Origin: Paenibacillus oryzae
Lineage (GTDB): Bacteria > Bacillota > Bacilli > Paenibacillales > Paenibacillaceae
DNA: 64,000 bases
Assembly (NCBI RefSeq): GCF_001675045.1
Contig: NZ_LYPA01000074.1
Location: 34,455 to 98,454 of the forward strand
Direction: 5' to 3'
The translations under genes and the position numbers were made by a program. Positions within the stretch are counted from its first letter, which is position 1. Every line of letters starts with the position of its first letter. Positions 16,340 to 25,129 of the stretch are shown here, one piece after another. The notes below the pieces were generated by a model, which was not told the DNA's origin, did not search any database, and saw nothing but the letters and a program-made list of their open reading frames with translations.

Positions 16340-17230
16340 CTAGCCTAATGACTGAAACAGCTTCTGCCCTTCCATAACCCAAGGGTAGATAAATACCTGA
16401 AAGGTATAGAGAATCGGCAAGCCGGCAACAACAAACAGCAAATAAGACGCCGATTCCTTTCGTCCCTCTTTGGCAAGCTCCAGCTTTTCCTTATAATCGC
16501 CGATTCTTGCCCGCAGCAGGCTGTAATAGTGGCTGCTTTCATGAAGCCGGAGCGCATCAAGCGTTTCCGCAAAGCTTAAACCGTCTTCGCTGCCGATACG
16601 CTCCTTGAAGCTTTTGAGGGCAAGCGCGGGATCGTGATACCATTCCGCCAGCAGCCGCTCCAGATCGCCCCTGATCGCACCCGTTAGCGGAATGCATCGT
16701 GTCAGTTTAGCGTGAATATGCAGCGACGAATCGCATAAATAGAGCAGCTGATTACTAATCCGGTAAATATCCCCTGTCATTTGCAAGCTGCGCATTTTGG
16801 CCAGAGACCGCAGCCACATCCGGTCAACCTTCAAGCCAGCCGCTAGCAGCATAGGGATGCCAAGCACCAGCTGAAGCTGCAAGATCGACAAACGGCCTTG
16901 TCCAAACCATCCCGCTGCTGCCGCTGCCAGAAGCAATATAATCATCGCCAATCTGCGCAGTGCCGCGTACCACCCGGGATCATCCGTGATCCCGCAGCCC
17001 GCAAGCAGCAAGCTTCGCTCTTGAAAATCAGGTCTGTTTGCCTTTATGCCAAGCAGCTTCAGCAGCCGCTCCGGGGGAGGAGAGGCGCGCCATTTTAACT
17101 GCGCCAGCCGCCTCCAGCGTCCAGGACGGCGGGGGAGCATGGCAAGCAGCGCATAAAACCCTGCTGCGCCAAACAGAAACTGCCCCGCCAGGCTGGCCGT
17201 TCCGACAAAGCCAATCATCCAATGATGCAT
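16340..17230 (-). CDS. tadC: Tad platform protein TadC (type II secretion F family)
   Basis: 296 residues. An N-terminal membrane segment (about 3-27), two central ones (about 87-105 and 115-135) and one C-terminal (about 265-285) flank a cytosolic T2SF domain with LAEWYHDPALALKSF and GDYKEKLELAKEGRKESAS. TadB and TadC together make the inner-membrane platform that transmits work from the TadA ATPase. It follows tadB by 12 bases and has AAGGAG before its start. Confidence 0.85.
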   Translation of the reverse strand: MHHWMIGFVGTASLAGQFLFGAAGFYALLAMLPRRPGRWRRLAQLKWRASPPPERLLKLLGIKANRPDFQERSLLLAGCGITDDPGWYAALRRLAMIILLLAAAAAGWFGQGRLSILQLQLVLGIPMLLAAGLKVDRMWLRSLAKMRSLQMTGDIYRISNQLLYLCDSSLHIHAKLTRCIPLTGAIRGDLERLLAEWYHDPALALKSFKERIGSEDGLSFAETLDALRLHESSHYYSLLRARIGDYKEKLELAKEGRKESASYLLFVVAGLPILYTFQVFIYPWVMEGQKLFQSLG

Positions 17231-17242
17231 GGATAAGCTCCT

Positions 17243-18178
17243 TTACATTTTTTTGCGAGACAACCATAAGCCCATTAAAAAGGAAGCAAAAATCAACAAA
17301 AATGAATTGAGCAGCATGTCTCTGCCCCGAGGGTCCAGAAAATAATAAAAGTAGGAGTTTTCCTTGTTGTAATAAAGATTGATACCCATAAACAGGCCAA
17401 GAAACAGCAAAGGCGTAAAGTTGGCGAGCCTGATTTCCAACAAGCGGTGACGTTCCTGCTCATTGGAGCGGCGCGCTTTCCTCATGTCGGAGATCAGCTC
17501 CTTCAAGCCTTCCGACACGGAGACGCCCTCCCCAAGCGAAACCCTCAAAATATTAACAAAATAATCTCCCCACACATGCCCCAGCGATGAGCCAAGCAGC
17601 TTCAGGCTCGCCTCATCATCCCCGCGCACGGACAAATTCCGGTATAATTGCTCGAATACGCCCTGCATGGGCCCCAGCAGACGTTTTTCCTCCACTGCCC
17701 GCTGAAGCGCAACCTTGACCTGGCGCTCTCCCGTTACAAGATAACACTGGTAAAACAGCTCCACTGCCGGCAAAAAGTCTATTTGAGCTCCCATTCTGCG
17801 ATGAACCAGCAAGGCCCGTAGCCAGGTATAAGGAAGAAAGCCAACCAACAGTCCAAACAGCAAGGCGCCTTTTGCCGTCTGAAAGAAGAGACTTCCTCCC
17901 GTTATGCCAGCAAGCAGCAGGACCCCGCTTGCAGCGATAAAAGCATCCGGCTTAATCTCAAGCCTCAGCGTCTCCAGCAGCTCGGACACATGATTCTGAA
18001 TGCTTTTGTACCGCCCAAAATACCGCAGCAGCAAATTTCTTGCGCTGTAGGGCGATTCATAGGTCAGCCTGCTAGTCAACTGTTTTTTGCCAAGCCACAA
18101 GGCAAGACCGGAATAAATGCTGATGCCAAACAGAAGGAAGAGCAGCAAGCCTGCAGCCCAGAATGCCCACCCGCTCAT
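17243..18178 (-). CDS. tadB: Tad platform protein TadB (type II secretion F family)
   Basis: 311 residues. One N-terminal helix (about 5-28), two helices around 83-120, a cytosolic T2SF domain with FYQCYLVTGERQVKVAL and LGEGVSVSEGLKELISDMR, and two C-terminal helices (about 250-275, 285-305). ATG overlaps the tadA stop by four bases, so platform and motor are coupled. Confidence 0.88.
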   Translation of the reverse strand: MSGWAFWAAGLLLFLLFGISIYSGLALWLGKKQLTSRLTYESPYSARNLLLRYFGRYKSIQNHVSELLETLRLEIKPDAFIAASGVLLLAGITGGSLFFQTAKGALLFGLLVGFLPYTWLRALLVHRRMGAQIDFLPAVELFYQCYLVTGERQVKVALQRAVEEKRLLGPMQGVFEQLYRNLSVRGDDEASLKLLGSSLGHVWGDYFVNILRVSLGEGVSVSEGLKELISDMRKARRSNEQERHRLLEIRLANFTPLLFLGLFMGINLYYNKENSYFYYFLDPRGRDMLLNSFLLIFASFLMGLWLSRKKM

Positions 18179-19563
18179 ACGGCATACCCCGCTGCCGCCA
18201 GACGGCTCGCAGCCCTTGGCGAGGGAGCATCAGGCGAGTTCCATTCCCCGCTGGCTTCATCCAGCGTAAACCAGTCCCTAACTTTAACCTCGCCGGCATG
18301 CCAGATCAGCTCTCCAATACGGGCCACTACCCTGCGGCCCTTCCACAGCTTCATTTCAATGCCAACCTCCGTTACATATTCCGTAATCCGCTTGGCCAGA
18401 CGTTCCGCATTCATCGCGCGGCCATCCAGCATGCACATGTCGGTGATTGCCTCCGGCACATCCTCCAGATGGTTTGCATGTACCGTCGTCATGCTTCCGG
18501 AATGTCCTCGCGTACAGGCTCTGACATAAATGTTGGCATCGTCATCGCGAATTTCGGCATGGATAATTCTTTCCGGCGATTGGCGGAGCGCCAGCCGGAA
18601 GGCTTGACCTGCGGAATGACTGGCGTCCTCCTCCGAGGCCTCGTATTCCACGATGTTTTTATCCGGGAAATCTCGTCCCAGCATCATCTCGAACCGGTTT
18701 TCAATCGTTACAATCCGCTCTGTATCTGGCAGCTCCGCGATAAAGGCCTTCATCAGATTCGTTTTGCCGGAGTTGGTTGGACCGATGATGACCAGATTAA
18801 ACCGGGCCTTAAGCACCGCGCGAAGCAGGCGCGACATCTCCTCGTTCAAGGTGCGGCATAGGGGTCCAGCCAATACATTCAAGCTGAAGCTTTTTACGGT
18901 ATAGAAACGGATGGTCAACGTCGGGCTTGCCGTAAATCCAAAGCCGGTCATCGTTACGCGCGACCCGTCGCGCAGCATGACTTCCGCCCAGCGCTTACGG
19001 GGCGTGATGCGGTCGTTGTTGTATAAAACGAGGTTTTGCTGAATCCGCTCTACCTCTCTGATGCTGCCGAAGCTATAGGAGGAAAGCCTGGCTATGCCGC
19101 CTCGCACTTCATAAATACGCGTTCCCACCACCTGGACCTCCTCCAGTCCCGACCTGCCTGCCAGCACAAGCTCCAGAACGTTCAACCCCACAACCTCTGC
19201 AAAAAGCGCTTCCGCAAGCGTCGCATACGGATGCCGCCAGCCATCGTCATGTATCCGCAGCGATTGCAGCCTGTCCTGAATGACGGCGAGCACTTGCGTC
19301 CTCTCATGCGGAAAACCAAGCACCGCTTTGTTGAGCGTTTCCCCATATTGCCTTCGTTCTTCACCGGTTATGCCCCGCGGAGCGCTCAGATAGGAACGCA
19401 TATCCTCTGCCAGCTTATGAAACTCCTCCTCCCGGCCCTGCTCCGCCAATTTCGCACTTGCGTCGGTTCCCATAGCCTCCGGCATGGCTTCAAGCACAAT
19501 TTCTTCCCCGCCTCTGGATACCATTGCGGCAAATTCTGATGGAGAAAATCGTTGCTCGCTCAT
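18175..19563 (-). CDS. tadA: Tad secretion ATPase TadA/CpaF
   Basis: A 462-residue hexameric secretion motor of the CpaF type. The N-terminal domain (about 1-230) is followed by the ATPase core: Walker A IIGPTNSGKTNLMKAF, Asp box region TERIVTIENRFEMML, Walker B ERIIHAEIRDDD and the His box GHSGSMTTVHAN, with all key residues present. It lies between tadZ (16-base gap) and tadB (4-base overlap). GGGGAGTG precedes the start. Confidence 0.93.
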   Translation of the reverse strand: MSEQRFSPSEFAAMVSRGGEEIVLEAMPEAMGTDASAKLAEQGREEEFHKLAEDMRSYLSAPRGITGEERRQYGETLNKAVLGFPHERTQVLAVIQDRLQSLRIHDDGWRHPYATLAEALFAEVVGLNVLELVLAGRSGLEEVQVVGTRIYEVRGGIARLSSYSFGSIREVERIQQNLVLYNNDRITPRKRWAEVMLRDGSRVTMTGFGFTASPTLTIRFYTVKSFSLNVLAGPLCRTLNEEMSRLLRAVLKARFNLVIIGPTNSGKTNLMKAFIAELPDTERIVTIENRFEMMLGRDFPDKNIVEYEASEEDASHSAGQAFRLALRQSPERIIHAEIRDDDANIYVRACTRGHSGSMTTVHANHLEDVPEAITDMCMLDGRAMNAERLAKRITEYVTEVGIEMKLWKGRRVVARIGELIWHAGEVKVRDWFTLDEASGEWNSPDAPSPRAASRLAAAGYAV

Positions 19564-19579
19564 TTGCTTTCACTCCCCT

Positions 19580-20431
19580 TTATACCGAATCAACGCCGCC
19601 TCGCAGCTTGGTCAGCTTTCGGAACCACGGCTGATTTTGCATGGGTGAAAAGCTCCTCTGCAAGCCATGGCGCCTTAATAGCTCCCTTGCCGGCTTAATC
19701 ATTGCTTTTTTACCCTCTCCGTCTCTGCGCAGCCAGTCCTGAAATTGCCCCCTGTCGTAGCAGCTGTAAAGCGCGCTGTTTAATTGCAGCTGACCAAGCG
19801 GCTTTACTCCAAGCTCCTTGCAAATTTGCTTCATGCTGTACCCTTCTCCTCCCCATGCTCCATGTACAACGACACAGTCATACTGATTTGAATTTATCTG
19901 GAATAACGGCGATACCTGACCGATCCAGCGTTTTCCGTCTTCCTGAAAATGAGATAATGCCGGCGTCGTTACAACAATCCGCGTCTCGGCCTCCCGAATG
20001 GCGCAAACCGTGGCAGCATTATCCCAATAAGCCCCGACATCCAGCACGACAAAATCAAATGTTCGTTTGGCAATTTCAATCAAATGGCTGATTTCAAGGG
20101 GCTGATAATATTCCGCCTGCTCCCGGTTCAAGCTGCCAAACAAAATATGCAGATTGGCTTGTCCCGGAAGCGAAAGCATGGCTCTGCCCAAAAGCTCCGG
20201 CGATAGCGAGGCGGAATGAAGCTCAGGCTTGAGCTGATCCAATGTGGCGGGCGGCTTGTCCACTCCCAAAAAACGATGCAGCTTGGCGCTTTTGAGATGC
20301 AGACAGAGGAAGCCGACTGAAATGCCTCCCGCTTCCGCCATGCGCAAGGCGGTTGCAAACGCCGCTGTAGTCGTGCCAATGTTGGGCGTTGTGCCTACAA
20401 ACACGGCCGAGGATGATAATCGTCTGCTCAC
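19580..20431 (-). CDS. TadZ/CpaE-like localisation ATPase with altered P-loop
   Basis: A 283-residue MinD/ParA-like protein that in Tad systems places the apparatus in the cell. The P-loop is FVGTTPNIGTTTAAFATAL: the deviant Walker A normally reads KGGxGKT, and both its lysines are missing, so nucleotide hydrolysis is doubtful. The Asp region FDFVVLDVGAYWDN is present. There is no N-terminal receiver-like domain, unlike many CpaE proteins. It overlaps cpaB by four bases. Confidence 0.8.
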   Translation of the reverse strand: MSRRLSSSAVFVGTTPNIGTTTAAFATALRMAEAGGISVGFLCLHLKSAKLHRFLGVDKPPATLDQLKPELHSASLSPELLGRAMLSLPGQANLHILFGSLNREQAEYYQPLEISHLIEIAKRTFDFVVLDVGAYWDNAATVCAIREAETRIVVTTPALSHFQEDGKRWIGQVSPLFQINSNQYDCVVVHGAWGGEGYSMKQICKELGVKPLGQLQLNSALYSCYDRGQFQDWLRRDGEGKKAMIKPARELLRRHGLQRSFSPMQNQPWFRKLTKLRGGVDSV

Positions 20432-21162
20432 GGCGTTTTCTCCTCTCCTGAGCCCGCCCCCCCAAAGCGTTGGAACGATTCCGGACTGTATGCTACAACC
20501 AGCTTGATCTCTCCGTCACGGCACAGGTTGTCCAGCTCCAGCCATTGCTCTTCGGTCAAGTTCAGATTGAGGAAATCAATAGGACCGTTGGCATCGCGCC
20601 GCGCTGCATACATCCCTTCCTTATTGCCGTCCGCCAATGCAAGCAGATGAGATTGAGCCAAGTTGTCTATTTCCACATTGCCGGAGGTTTTGACGGAAGC
20701 AACCACAACGCTGTTCGGAAACAGCTTGCGCGATTCCCCCTCGCCTCCTGAAGCGTAAAGCTGAACCAGATCGCCGGCCCGGATACCGCTTGAAATCGAC
20801 TTGATGTAATCCTTAGGAATACCGAATGTGGATTCCTTAAAGCCTGGCTGAAGTCCGTATTCATTCAGCTTCCATGCCAGCAGCGGCTCGCCCTTGCCCA
20901 GCGGAACCGCCGCCTCCATACCTATGGCTGCATACCTATCAAGCAGCATATCTTCTGCAAAAGCATCGCGCGCCAGTCGCGCAAGCTCCAGATCCTCTTC
21001 CTTGATCATCTCTCCGGCCGCAATAAACCGTTTGGGAATGACAACGCCAATCGTTTCCTCTGCGGTTAGCTGCTGGCGTTGAAGCTGGTATAGTCCATAT
21101 ACAAAACACGCCGACAATAAAGCCGCGGCAAGCGCCATCCAAAGTTTTCGATTGTTTCTCAT
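20428..21162 (-). CDS. CpaB/RcpC-like SAF-domain protein
   Basis: About 244 residues with one N-terminal membrane helix (about 6-24) and an extracytoplasmic SAF domain (ETIGVVIPKRFIAAGEMIKEEDL through AAVPLGKGEPLLAWKL), then a beta-rich domain (SISSGIRAGDLVQLYA). CpaB/RcpC is a pilus assembly protein found even in Gram-positive Tad loci. First gene of the operon. I choose ATG 21162 because GGGAG is eight bases upstream; ATG 21171 abuts it directly. A strong hairpin ends just 31 bases before the start. Confidence 0.8.
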   Translation of the reverse strand: MRNNRKLWMALAAALLSACFVYGLYQLQRQQLTAEETIGVVIPKRFIAAGEMIKEEDLELARLARDAFAEDMLLDRYAAIGMEAAVPLGKGEPLLAWKLNEYGLQPGFKESTFGIPKDYIKSISSGIRAGDLVQLYASGGEGESRKLFPNSVVVASVKTSGNVEIDNLAQSHLLALADGNKEGMYAARRDANGPIDFLNLNLTEEQWLELDNLCRDGEIKLVVAYSPESFQRFGGAGSGEEKTP

Positions 21163-21193
21163 TTTCAGCATCTCCCTCTTCTGGCAACAAAAA

Positions 21194-21236
21194 AAGAACG
21201 CATTCTCCGCTGCAGCAGCGTTAAGAATGCGTTCTT
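21194..21236 (-). terminator. Intrinsic terminator after ndoA, in the cpaB leader
   Basis: AAGAACGCATTCT (21194-21206) pairs perfectly with AGAATGCGTTCTT (21224-21236) and on the minus strand is followed by TTTTTGTTG. It is a convincing terminator for the ndoAI-ndoA transcript. It ends about 30 bases upstream of the cpaB start, leaving little room for a separate cpaB promoter beyond it, so it may act as an attenuator for the Tad operon. Confidence 0.85.
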
Positions 21237-21333
21237 CGCATAAATGTGCCTATATTCAATAGTCAATTTCCAATTGAGCTTATAATAGCAAAGTCACCTG
21301 GCAATTGTCTATCGTTTTTTAAAAAACATGCCA

Positions 21334-21684
21334 TTAAAAATCAATCAAACCAACGCTAATCAGCAAGGCATCGTCTACCTTGCGCATCGTTTCATCGTCC
21401 AGATGGGTAATTTTGTCAGTCAGGCGTTGTTTGTCGATCGTTCGGATTTGCTCCAGCAGTACAACGGAATCACGGTCAAAGCCATGGCTTGCCGCATCCA
21501 TTTCAACATGGGTAGGCAGCTTGGCCTTCTGAATTTGCGCAGTTATGGCAGCCACAATAACGGTTGGGCTAAATCGGTTACCGATATCGTTTTGGATAAC
21601 GAGCACTGGGCGCACCCCGCCTTGCTCCGAGCCTACCACGGGCGACAAATCAGCAAAAAACACATCTCCGCGTTTTACGATCAC
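21334..21684 (-). CDS. ndoA: MazF-type endoribonuclease toxin (NdoA/EndoA)
   Basis: 116 residues, a PemK/MazF toxin that cleaves single-stranded [43 protein letters not shown] and [19 protein letters not shown] are almost diagnostic of the Bacillota EndoA group, including the catalytic Arg and Thr. It starts at GTG, three bases after its antitoxin, behind GGGTG. The genome order ydcC-alr-ndoAI-ndoA is conserved with B. subtilis. Confidence 0.96.
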   Translation of the reverse strand: MIVKRGDVFFADLSPVVGSEQGGVRPVLVIQNDIGNRFSPTVIVAAITAQIQKAKLPTHVEMDAASHGFDRDSVVLLEQIRTIDKQRLTDKITHLDDETMRKVDDALLISVGLIDF

Positions 21685-21687
21685 ATT

Positions 21688-21969
21688 CTACACCCCGCTC
21701 ACGAGCCGACCGAGCGTATGGTTCGCTTCTTCCTCTGCCTGGAAAGCCTCCGACGCCATATTTAAATTGATTTTCGCCATCTCCATATAGCCGCGTTGCA
21801 TGGATTCGCGAATTTGGCGTTTTTTCCGTTCCACCAAATATTGCTTCATGGCTTGACGAATAAATTCGCTGCGGTTCGAGTTTTCCTTGGCAACGATTCC
21901 GTCCACCTCCTCAAGCAATTGATCGGGCAAGCTGATCATAATCCTTTTCGTATTATGCAAATTGGCCAC
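21688..21969 (-). CDS. ndoAI: NdoAI antitoxin (ribbon-helix-helix, CopG family)
   Basis: 93 residues with an N-terminal ribbon-helix-helix DNA-binding domain (NTKRIMISLPDQLLEEVDGI, NRSEFIRQAMKQYL) and a C-terminal toxin-binding tail (INLNMASEAFQAEEEANHTLGRL). It neutralises NdoA and probably represses the pair. The start is GTG 21969 with GGAGGTG eight bases upstream. Confidence 0.95.
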   Translation of the reverse strand: MANLHNTKRIMISLPDQLLEEVDGIVAKENSNRSEFIRQAMKQYLVERKKRQIRESMQRGYMEMAKINLNMASEAFQAEEEANHTLGRLVSGV

Positions 21970-22237
21970 CGAACTCGCACCTCCAAAACTTTTCCAACCC
22001 CGTATTACACATTATGACAAAATATCGCGGCGACTATACTTCAACATGTCTATGCCGTCCGTATAGCTTTTATGCTATATGGCTTGTATGCATGAAAAAT
22101 GCCGGAATTCAGCCTGTCAAAATTACTCGACATGCGACTTTATACTCTTAATTCGCTATTTCTCGCTCATTTCCTTCATGGGTCAAAAAAAGAATTTCAT
22201 GGAAATAGCTTTCTTGCGGAATTACGCCTCAAAATAT

Positions 22238-23419
22238 TCAAAAATCGAGCGGATTTGCAACCCTGACAACCGTACCATTCTCGATATATACGCGAGGAAC
22301 GCGGGCGGCCAGCATACAAATCAGCTCGTATGGAATACTTCCGAGCTGCTCGGCTACTTCCTCGGCAGTAATGATCGCTTCGCCTTGCTGCCCGATCAGT
22401 ACAGCCTCCGCTCCTGCCTCTATTGCCCCGGTTCCGGCCGCCGCCTCTCCCAGCGACACCATGCATTGATCCATGCAGATGGTTCCGACAATAGGACGTT
22501 TGACCCCATCAATCAGCGCATGGGCCTTGCCCGTCAACAGACGGCTGAAGCCATCCGCATAACCAATCGGCAGCGTTCCGATGATTTCATTTTTTCCGGC
22601 AAAATAGCGTGTTCCATAGCTGATTCCCCAACCCTCTGGAGCATGCTTCACAAACACGACCTTGCTTTTGAGGCTGAGAACCGGCTCCAACTTGACCCGG
22701 CTGCGGTTTACCTCCTGCGAAGGATACAAGCCGTATAAACCGATGCCCAGCCGTACCATGCCGCCTGCCCATTCCGGGGTGTCGATGCCGCCCGCGCTGT
22801 TGGCAGCATGAATGAGCGGAATACTCCAGCCCCGTTCCTTAACGGCCGCCGCAATTTCCGAAAAACGGTCATACTGCAGCTTGGTATAGCTTTTGTCGGC
22901 CTCATCCGCATTGGCGTAATGAGTGAACATGCCTTCAACCTCAAGCTGCGGCGTATTCAGCGCATTTTGAATAAAGTCGAGGCTTGCCTTAACGCCAATA
23001 ACGCCTAGCCTGCCCATGCCGGAATCAATTTTGATGTGAACCTTCAATTTTAAGCCGCCGGCGTCTTCCAGAGCTGCTGCCGCATCCAGAATGTCTTTCC
23101 GGAACAAGCTGATCGCAATCCCGTAACGGCGGGCAATCTCCAGACCGTCGGCCGGAACAAAACCCAACACAAGAATTGGAGCTTTAATGCCCGCACGCCG
23201 GAGCTGCAGCGCTTCATCCAGAAATGCTACGCCCAGATAGTCTACGCCAAACCGCTCCGCCGCCTCCGCTATTCCAACCGCTCCGTGTCCATAGGCATTC
23301 GCCTTGACGGATGCCATAATGCGGCAGCCCTCCGGCAGCGAAGCTTTCACTGCCTCCAGATTGCGCCGCATCGCATCCAGCGATATTTCAACCCTGGTCG
23401 GGCGATAATAAGCATTCAA
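22238..23419 (-). CDS. alr: Alanine racemase
   Basis: PLP-dependent racemisation of L- to D-alanine for peptidoglycan. The PLP-binding Lys is in MASVKANAYGHGAV, the second-site Tyr in WGISYGTRYFAG, and the substrate Arg region in KIDSGMGRLGV; about 393 residues as usual for Alr. I favour the TTG at 23419, which gives MNAYYRPTRVEISL, the normal family N terminus, and has GGAGGAGAAGGTG upstream; ATG 23440 and ATG 23449 lie upstream in frame without a good site. It sits between ydcC and ndoAI as in B. subtilis. Confidence 0.95.
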   Translation of the reverse strand: MNAYYRPTRVEISLDAMRRNLEAVKASLPEGCRIMASVKANAYGHGAVGIAEAAERFGVDYLGVAFLDEALQLRRAGIKAPILVLGFVPADGLEIARRYGIAISLFRKDILDAAAALEDAGGLKLKVHIKIDSGMGRLGVIGVKASLDFIQNALNTPQLEVEGMFTHYANADEADKSYTKLQYDRFSEIAAAVKERGWSIPLIHAANSAGGIDTPEWAGGMVRLGIGLYGLYPSQEVNRSRVKLEPVLSLKSKVVFVKHAPEGWGISYGTRYFAGKNEIIGTLPIGYADGFSRLLTGKAHALIDGVKRPIVGTICMDQCMVSLGEAAAGTGAIEAGAEAVLIGQQGEAIITAEEVAEQLGSIPYELICMLAARVPRVYIENGTVVRVANPLDF

Positions 23420-23564
23420 ATCCTTCACCTTCTCCTCCATGCTTCCCATCTGACAGTCCGAGCTTTTTGCACATAAAATCAATGTTACCCCCGCAACTTC
23501 GGACTGTCAATGAAATGAATGCCAGATCAGGATGACACCTATTGGAAATGGATGCTGATCCTCT

Positions 23565-24767
23565 TTATTTCCCGATTTCTCCCTGCACGGACTGCGCTAT
23601 TTTGAGCATTTCGGATTCCGGCAGATTCCCGCTGGACAAGCGGAATTGACTGCCTTGATAGCTCCATGTCAGAGTCTGGAGCTCTTCGCCCGCCGTCAGC
23701 TCTGCGATGGTATAGCCAAGATCCACCAGCGTTCCCGGCACTAGCGTAGTCGCCACGTCCTTAAGCTGAGTTTGAATAAGCGAATAGCTGTATGTTCCGT
23801 TAAAGCGCGTCATCAGTCCCGGTTGACCGGCATATTCAATATCGGAGCTGTCCTGCCAGCTTACGCCTTCGGGCATATACAGCGGCTCCATTGCTTTAAA
23901 GGTGCTTTCGGCTTTCCCCGACTCCCCGGCCGTTTCTTCATTTTGAGGCGCGGCTGCTGCTCCGTCATCCGGTGTTCCGACGGACTCATCATCGCCTTCA
24001 GCCGCATTTTCACCCTCTTTGCTTCCGCTATTTTCCTGGGTCGATGCATCGTCATCCTTCTGCCCATGACCTTCGCCGGAATGCTCCGGGGTCGCCACGG
24101 TTGGCGCATCTCCGCCAGCTCCGGATGGAGCGGCTTCCGCCTTCATATTGGCTTCGGTCTCAAACACGCTTTTGTCAAATTTGGGTCCAAAGCTGAATTT
24201 ATCAAACTTTACATCCACCATCACATTGGCATTGGTATCGCTGACTTCAACCTGGCGAGGGCTTAAATCATCCTTATCCAGCCAGATTTTCTGGCGCGCC
24301 AGCGCTCCGCTGTTGTAATTTGCCATAACGTCAAACACATATGCGTCTTCGTTTGTCGCAAATTGCCTGGAGTTATCCACGATGATGCTGTTTGCAAGCG
24401 TCTGGAACAAGTATACTTGACCCTGGCTCTGCGGCCAGTCGCTTTGGAAACGGAAAACCTTGTTCAGCTTCGGCGTCAGCACAAAAACGCCTTCATCATT
24501 TCTCAGTACGATTTGCGTAATGTCCTTTTCTTCGTTAGTAAGCTTGATTCTGTAATGATTCGGCTTTTGGTAAGAAACCTCCACGCCATAAGTCAGCGGC
24601 TGCTGACCTGTATGAAGCGTCATCGTCCCGCTTCCCTGATAGCTTTCCATGCTGCTGACAAACTTGTCCAGCTCCTTCACCACGGACTCGGCGTCCTTCG
24701 TTCCGCAAGCAGACAAAACAAGTGAAAAAATCAGCACAATTGCCGCCGTCCATGTCATGCGACGCAT
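23565..24767 (-). CDS. ydcC: LolA-like lipoprotein (YdcC)
   Basis: A 400-residue membrane-anchored lipoprotein: signal peptide with lipobox LVLSAC (Cys21), then a LolA-like beta domain (about 30-205: SGTMTLHTGQQPLTYGVEV, YRIKLTNEEKDITQIVLRN, GVFVLTPKLNKVFRFQSDW), a long acidic Ala/Glu/Gly-rich linker (about 208-292) and a C-terminal domain (YMPEGVSWQDSSDIEY onward). B. subtilis YdcC is a sporulation-associated lipoprotein of the same family and neighbourhood (ydcC-alr-ndoAI-ndoA). The linker is unusually long for the family. Confidence 0.87.
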   Translation of the reverse strand: MRRMTWTAAIVLIFSLVLSACGTKDAESVVKELDKFVSSMESYQGSGTMTLHTGQQPLTYGVEVSYQKPNHYRIKLTNEEKDITQIVLRNDEGVFVLTPKLNKVFRFQSDWPQSQGQVYLFQTLANSIIVDNSRQFATNEDAYVFDVMANYNSGALARQKIWLDKDDLSPRQVEVSDTNANVMVDVKFDKFSFGPKFDKSVFETEANMKAEAAPSGAGGDAPTVATPEHSGEGHGQKDDDASTQENSGSKEGENAAEGDDESVGTPDDGAAAAPQNEETAGESGKAESTFKAMEPLYMPEGVSWQDSSDIEYAGQPGLMTRFNGTYSYSLIQTQLKDVATTLVPGTLVDLGYTIAELTAGEELQTLTWSYQGSQFRLSSGNLPESEMLKIAQSVQGEIGK

Positions 24768-24975
24768 GATATCATCCCCTCTGCACCCATAATTTTAACT
24801 GGCTGATACCATGTTTATGAGGGGACTCGGCCAATTATGCGGACGACTTTGACAAGCTGCCTCCGACGTGACTTCCGACTTCACCGATCAGGAATATCTT
24901 CATCCGTTGTGGAATGAATTCATGAGCTCTGGAATATCTTCAGCGCCTTGTCCAAAAGGATGCGCAAACCAAAAA
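24768..24975. other. Intergenic stretch before a family-B repeat
   Basis: The gap between ydcC and the stalk-domain gene is 362 bases. Apart from the family-B repeat in its right half, this left part has no convincing gene, only a short direct repeat GGAATATCTTC (about 24890 and 24940). The ydcC promoter presumably lies here. Confidence 0.5.
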
Positions 24976-25095
24976 GAGGCTGCCCGAAAAGTCAAGCGGA
25001 ACGAATAACTATTCAGCAGAGAGGACCGGACTTTTCCGGGAGGGACCAGCTTTGCTGAATAATTATTCTCCGTAACAGACTTTTCGGACAGCCCC
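24976..25095. repeat. Dispersed palindromic repeat family B, copy 1
   Basis: A 120-base imperfect palindrome. The left end GGCTGCCCGAAAAGTC and right end GACTTTTCGGACAGCC are inverted copies, and further in ATTCAGCA and TGCTGAAT pair, as do TAACTATT and AATAATTATT. Another full copy is near 59.0 kb and a short form near 41.0 kb. It is at the 3' end of the stalk-domain gene, where the fold could end transcription. Confidence 0.8.
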
Positions 25096-25129
25096 CTTGC
25101 AGGCAAGCTATTTTGTGAGAAAGGAAGGA

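Noticed and set aside
24900-25106. A 68-residue minus-strand frame over the family-B repeat at 25.0 kb
   Set aside because: It lies mostly in a palindromic repeat and has no domain, start site or conservation that I can see.
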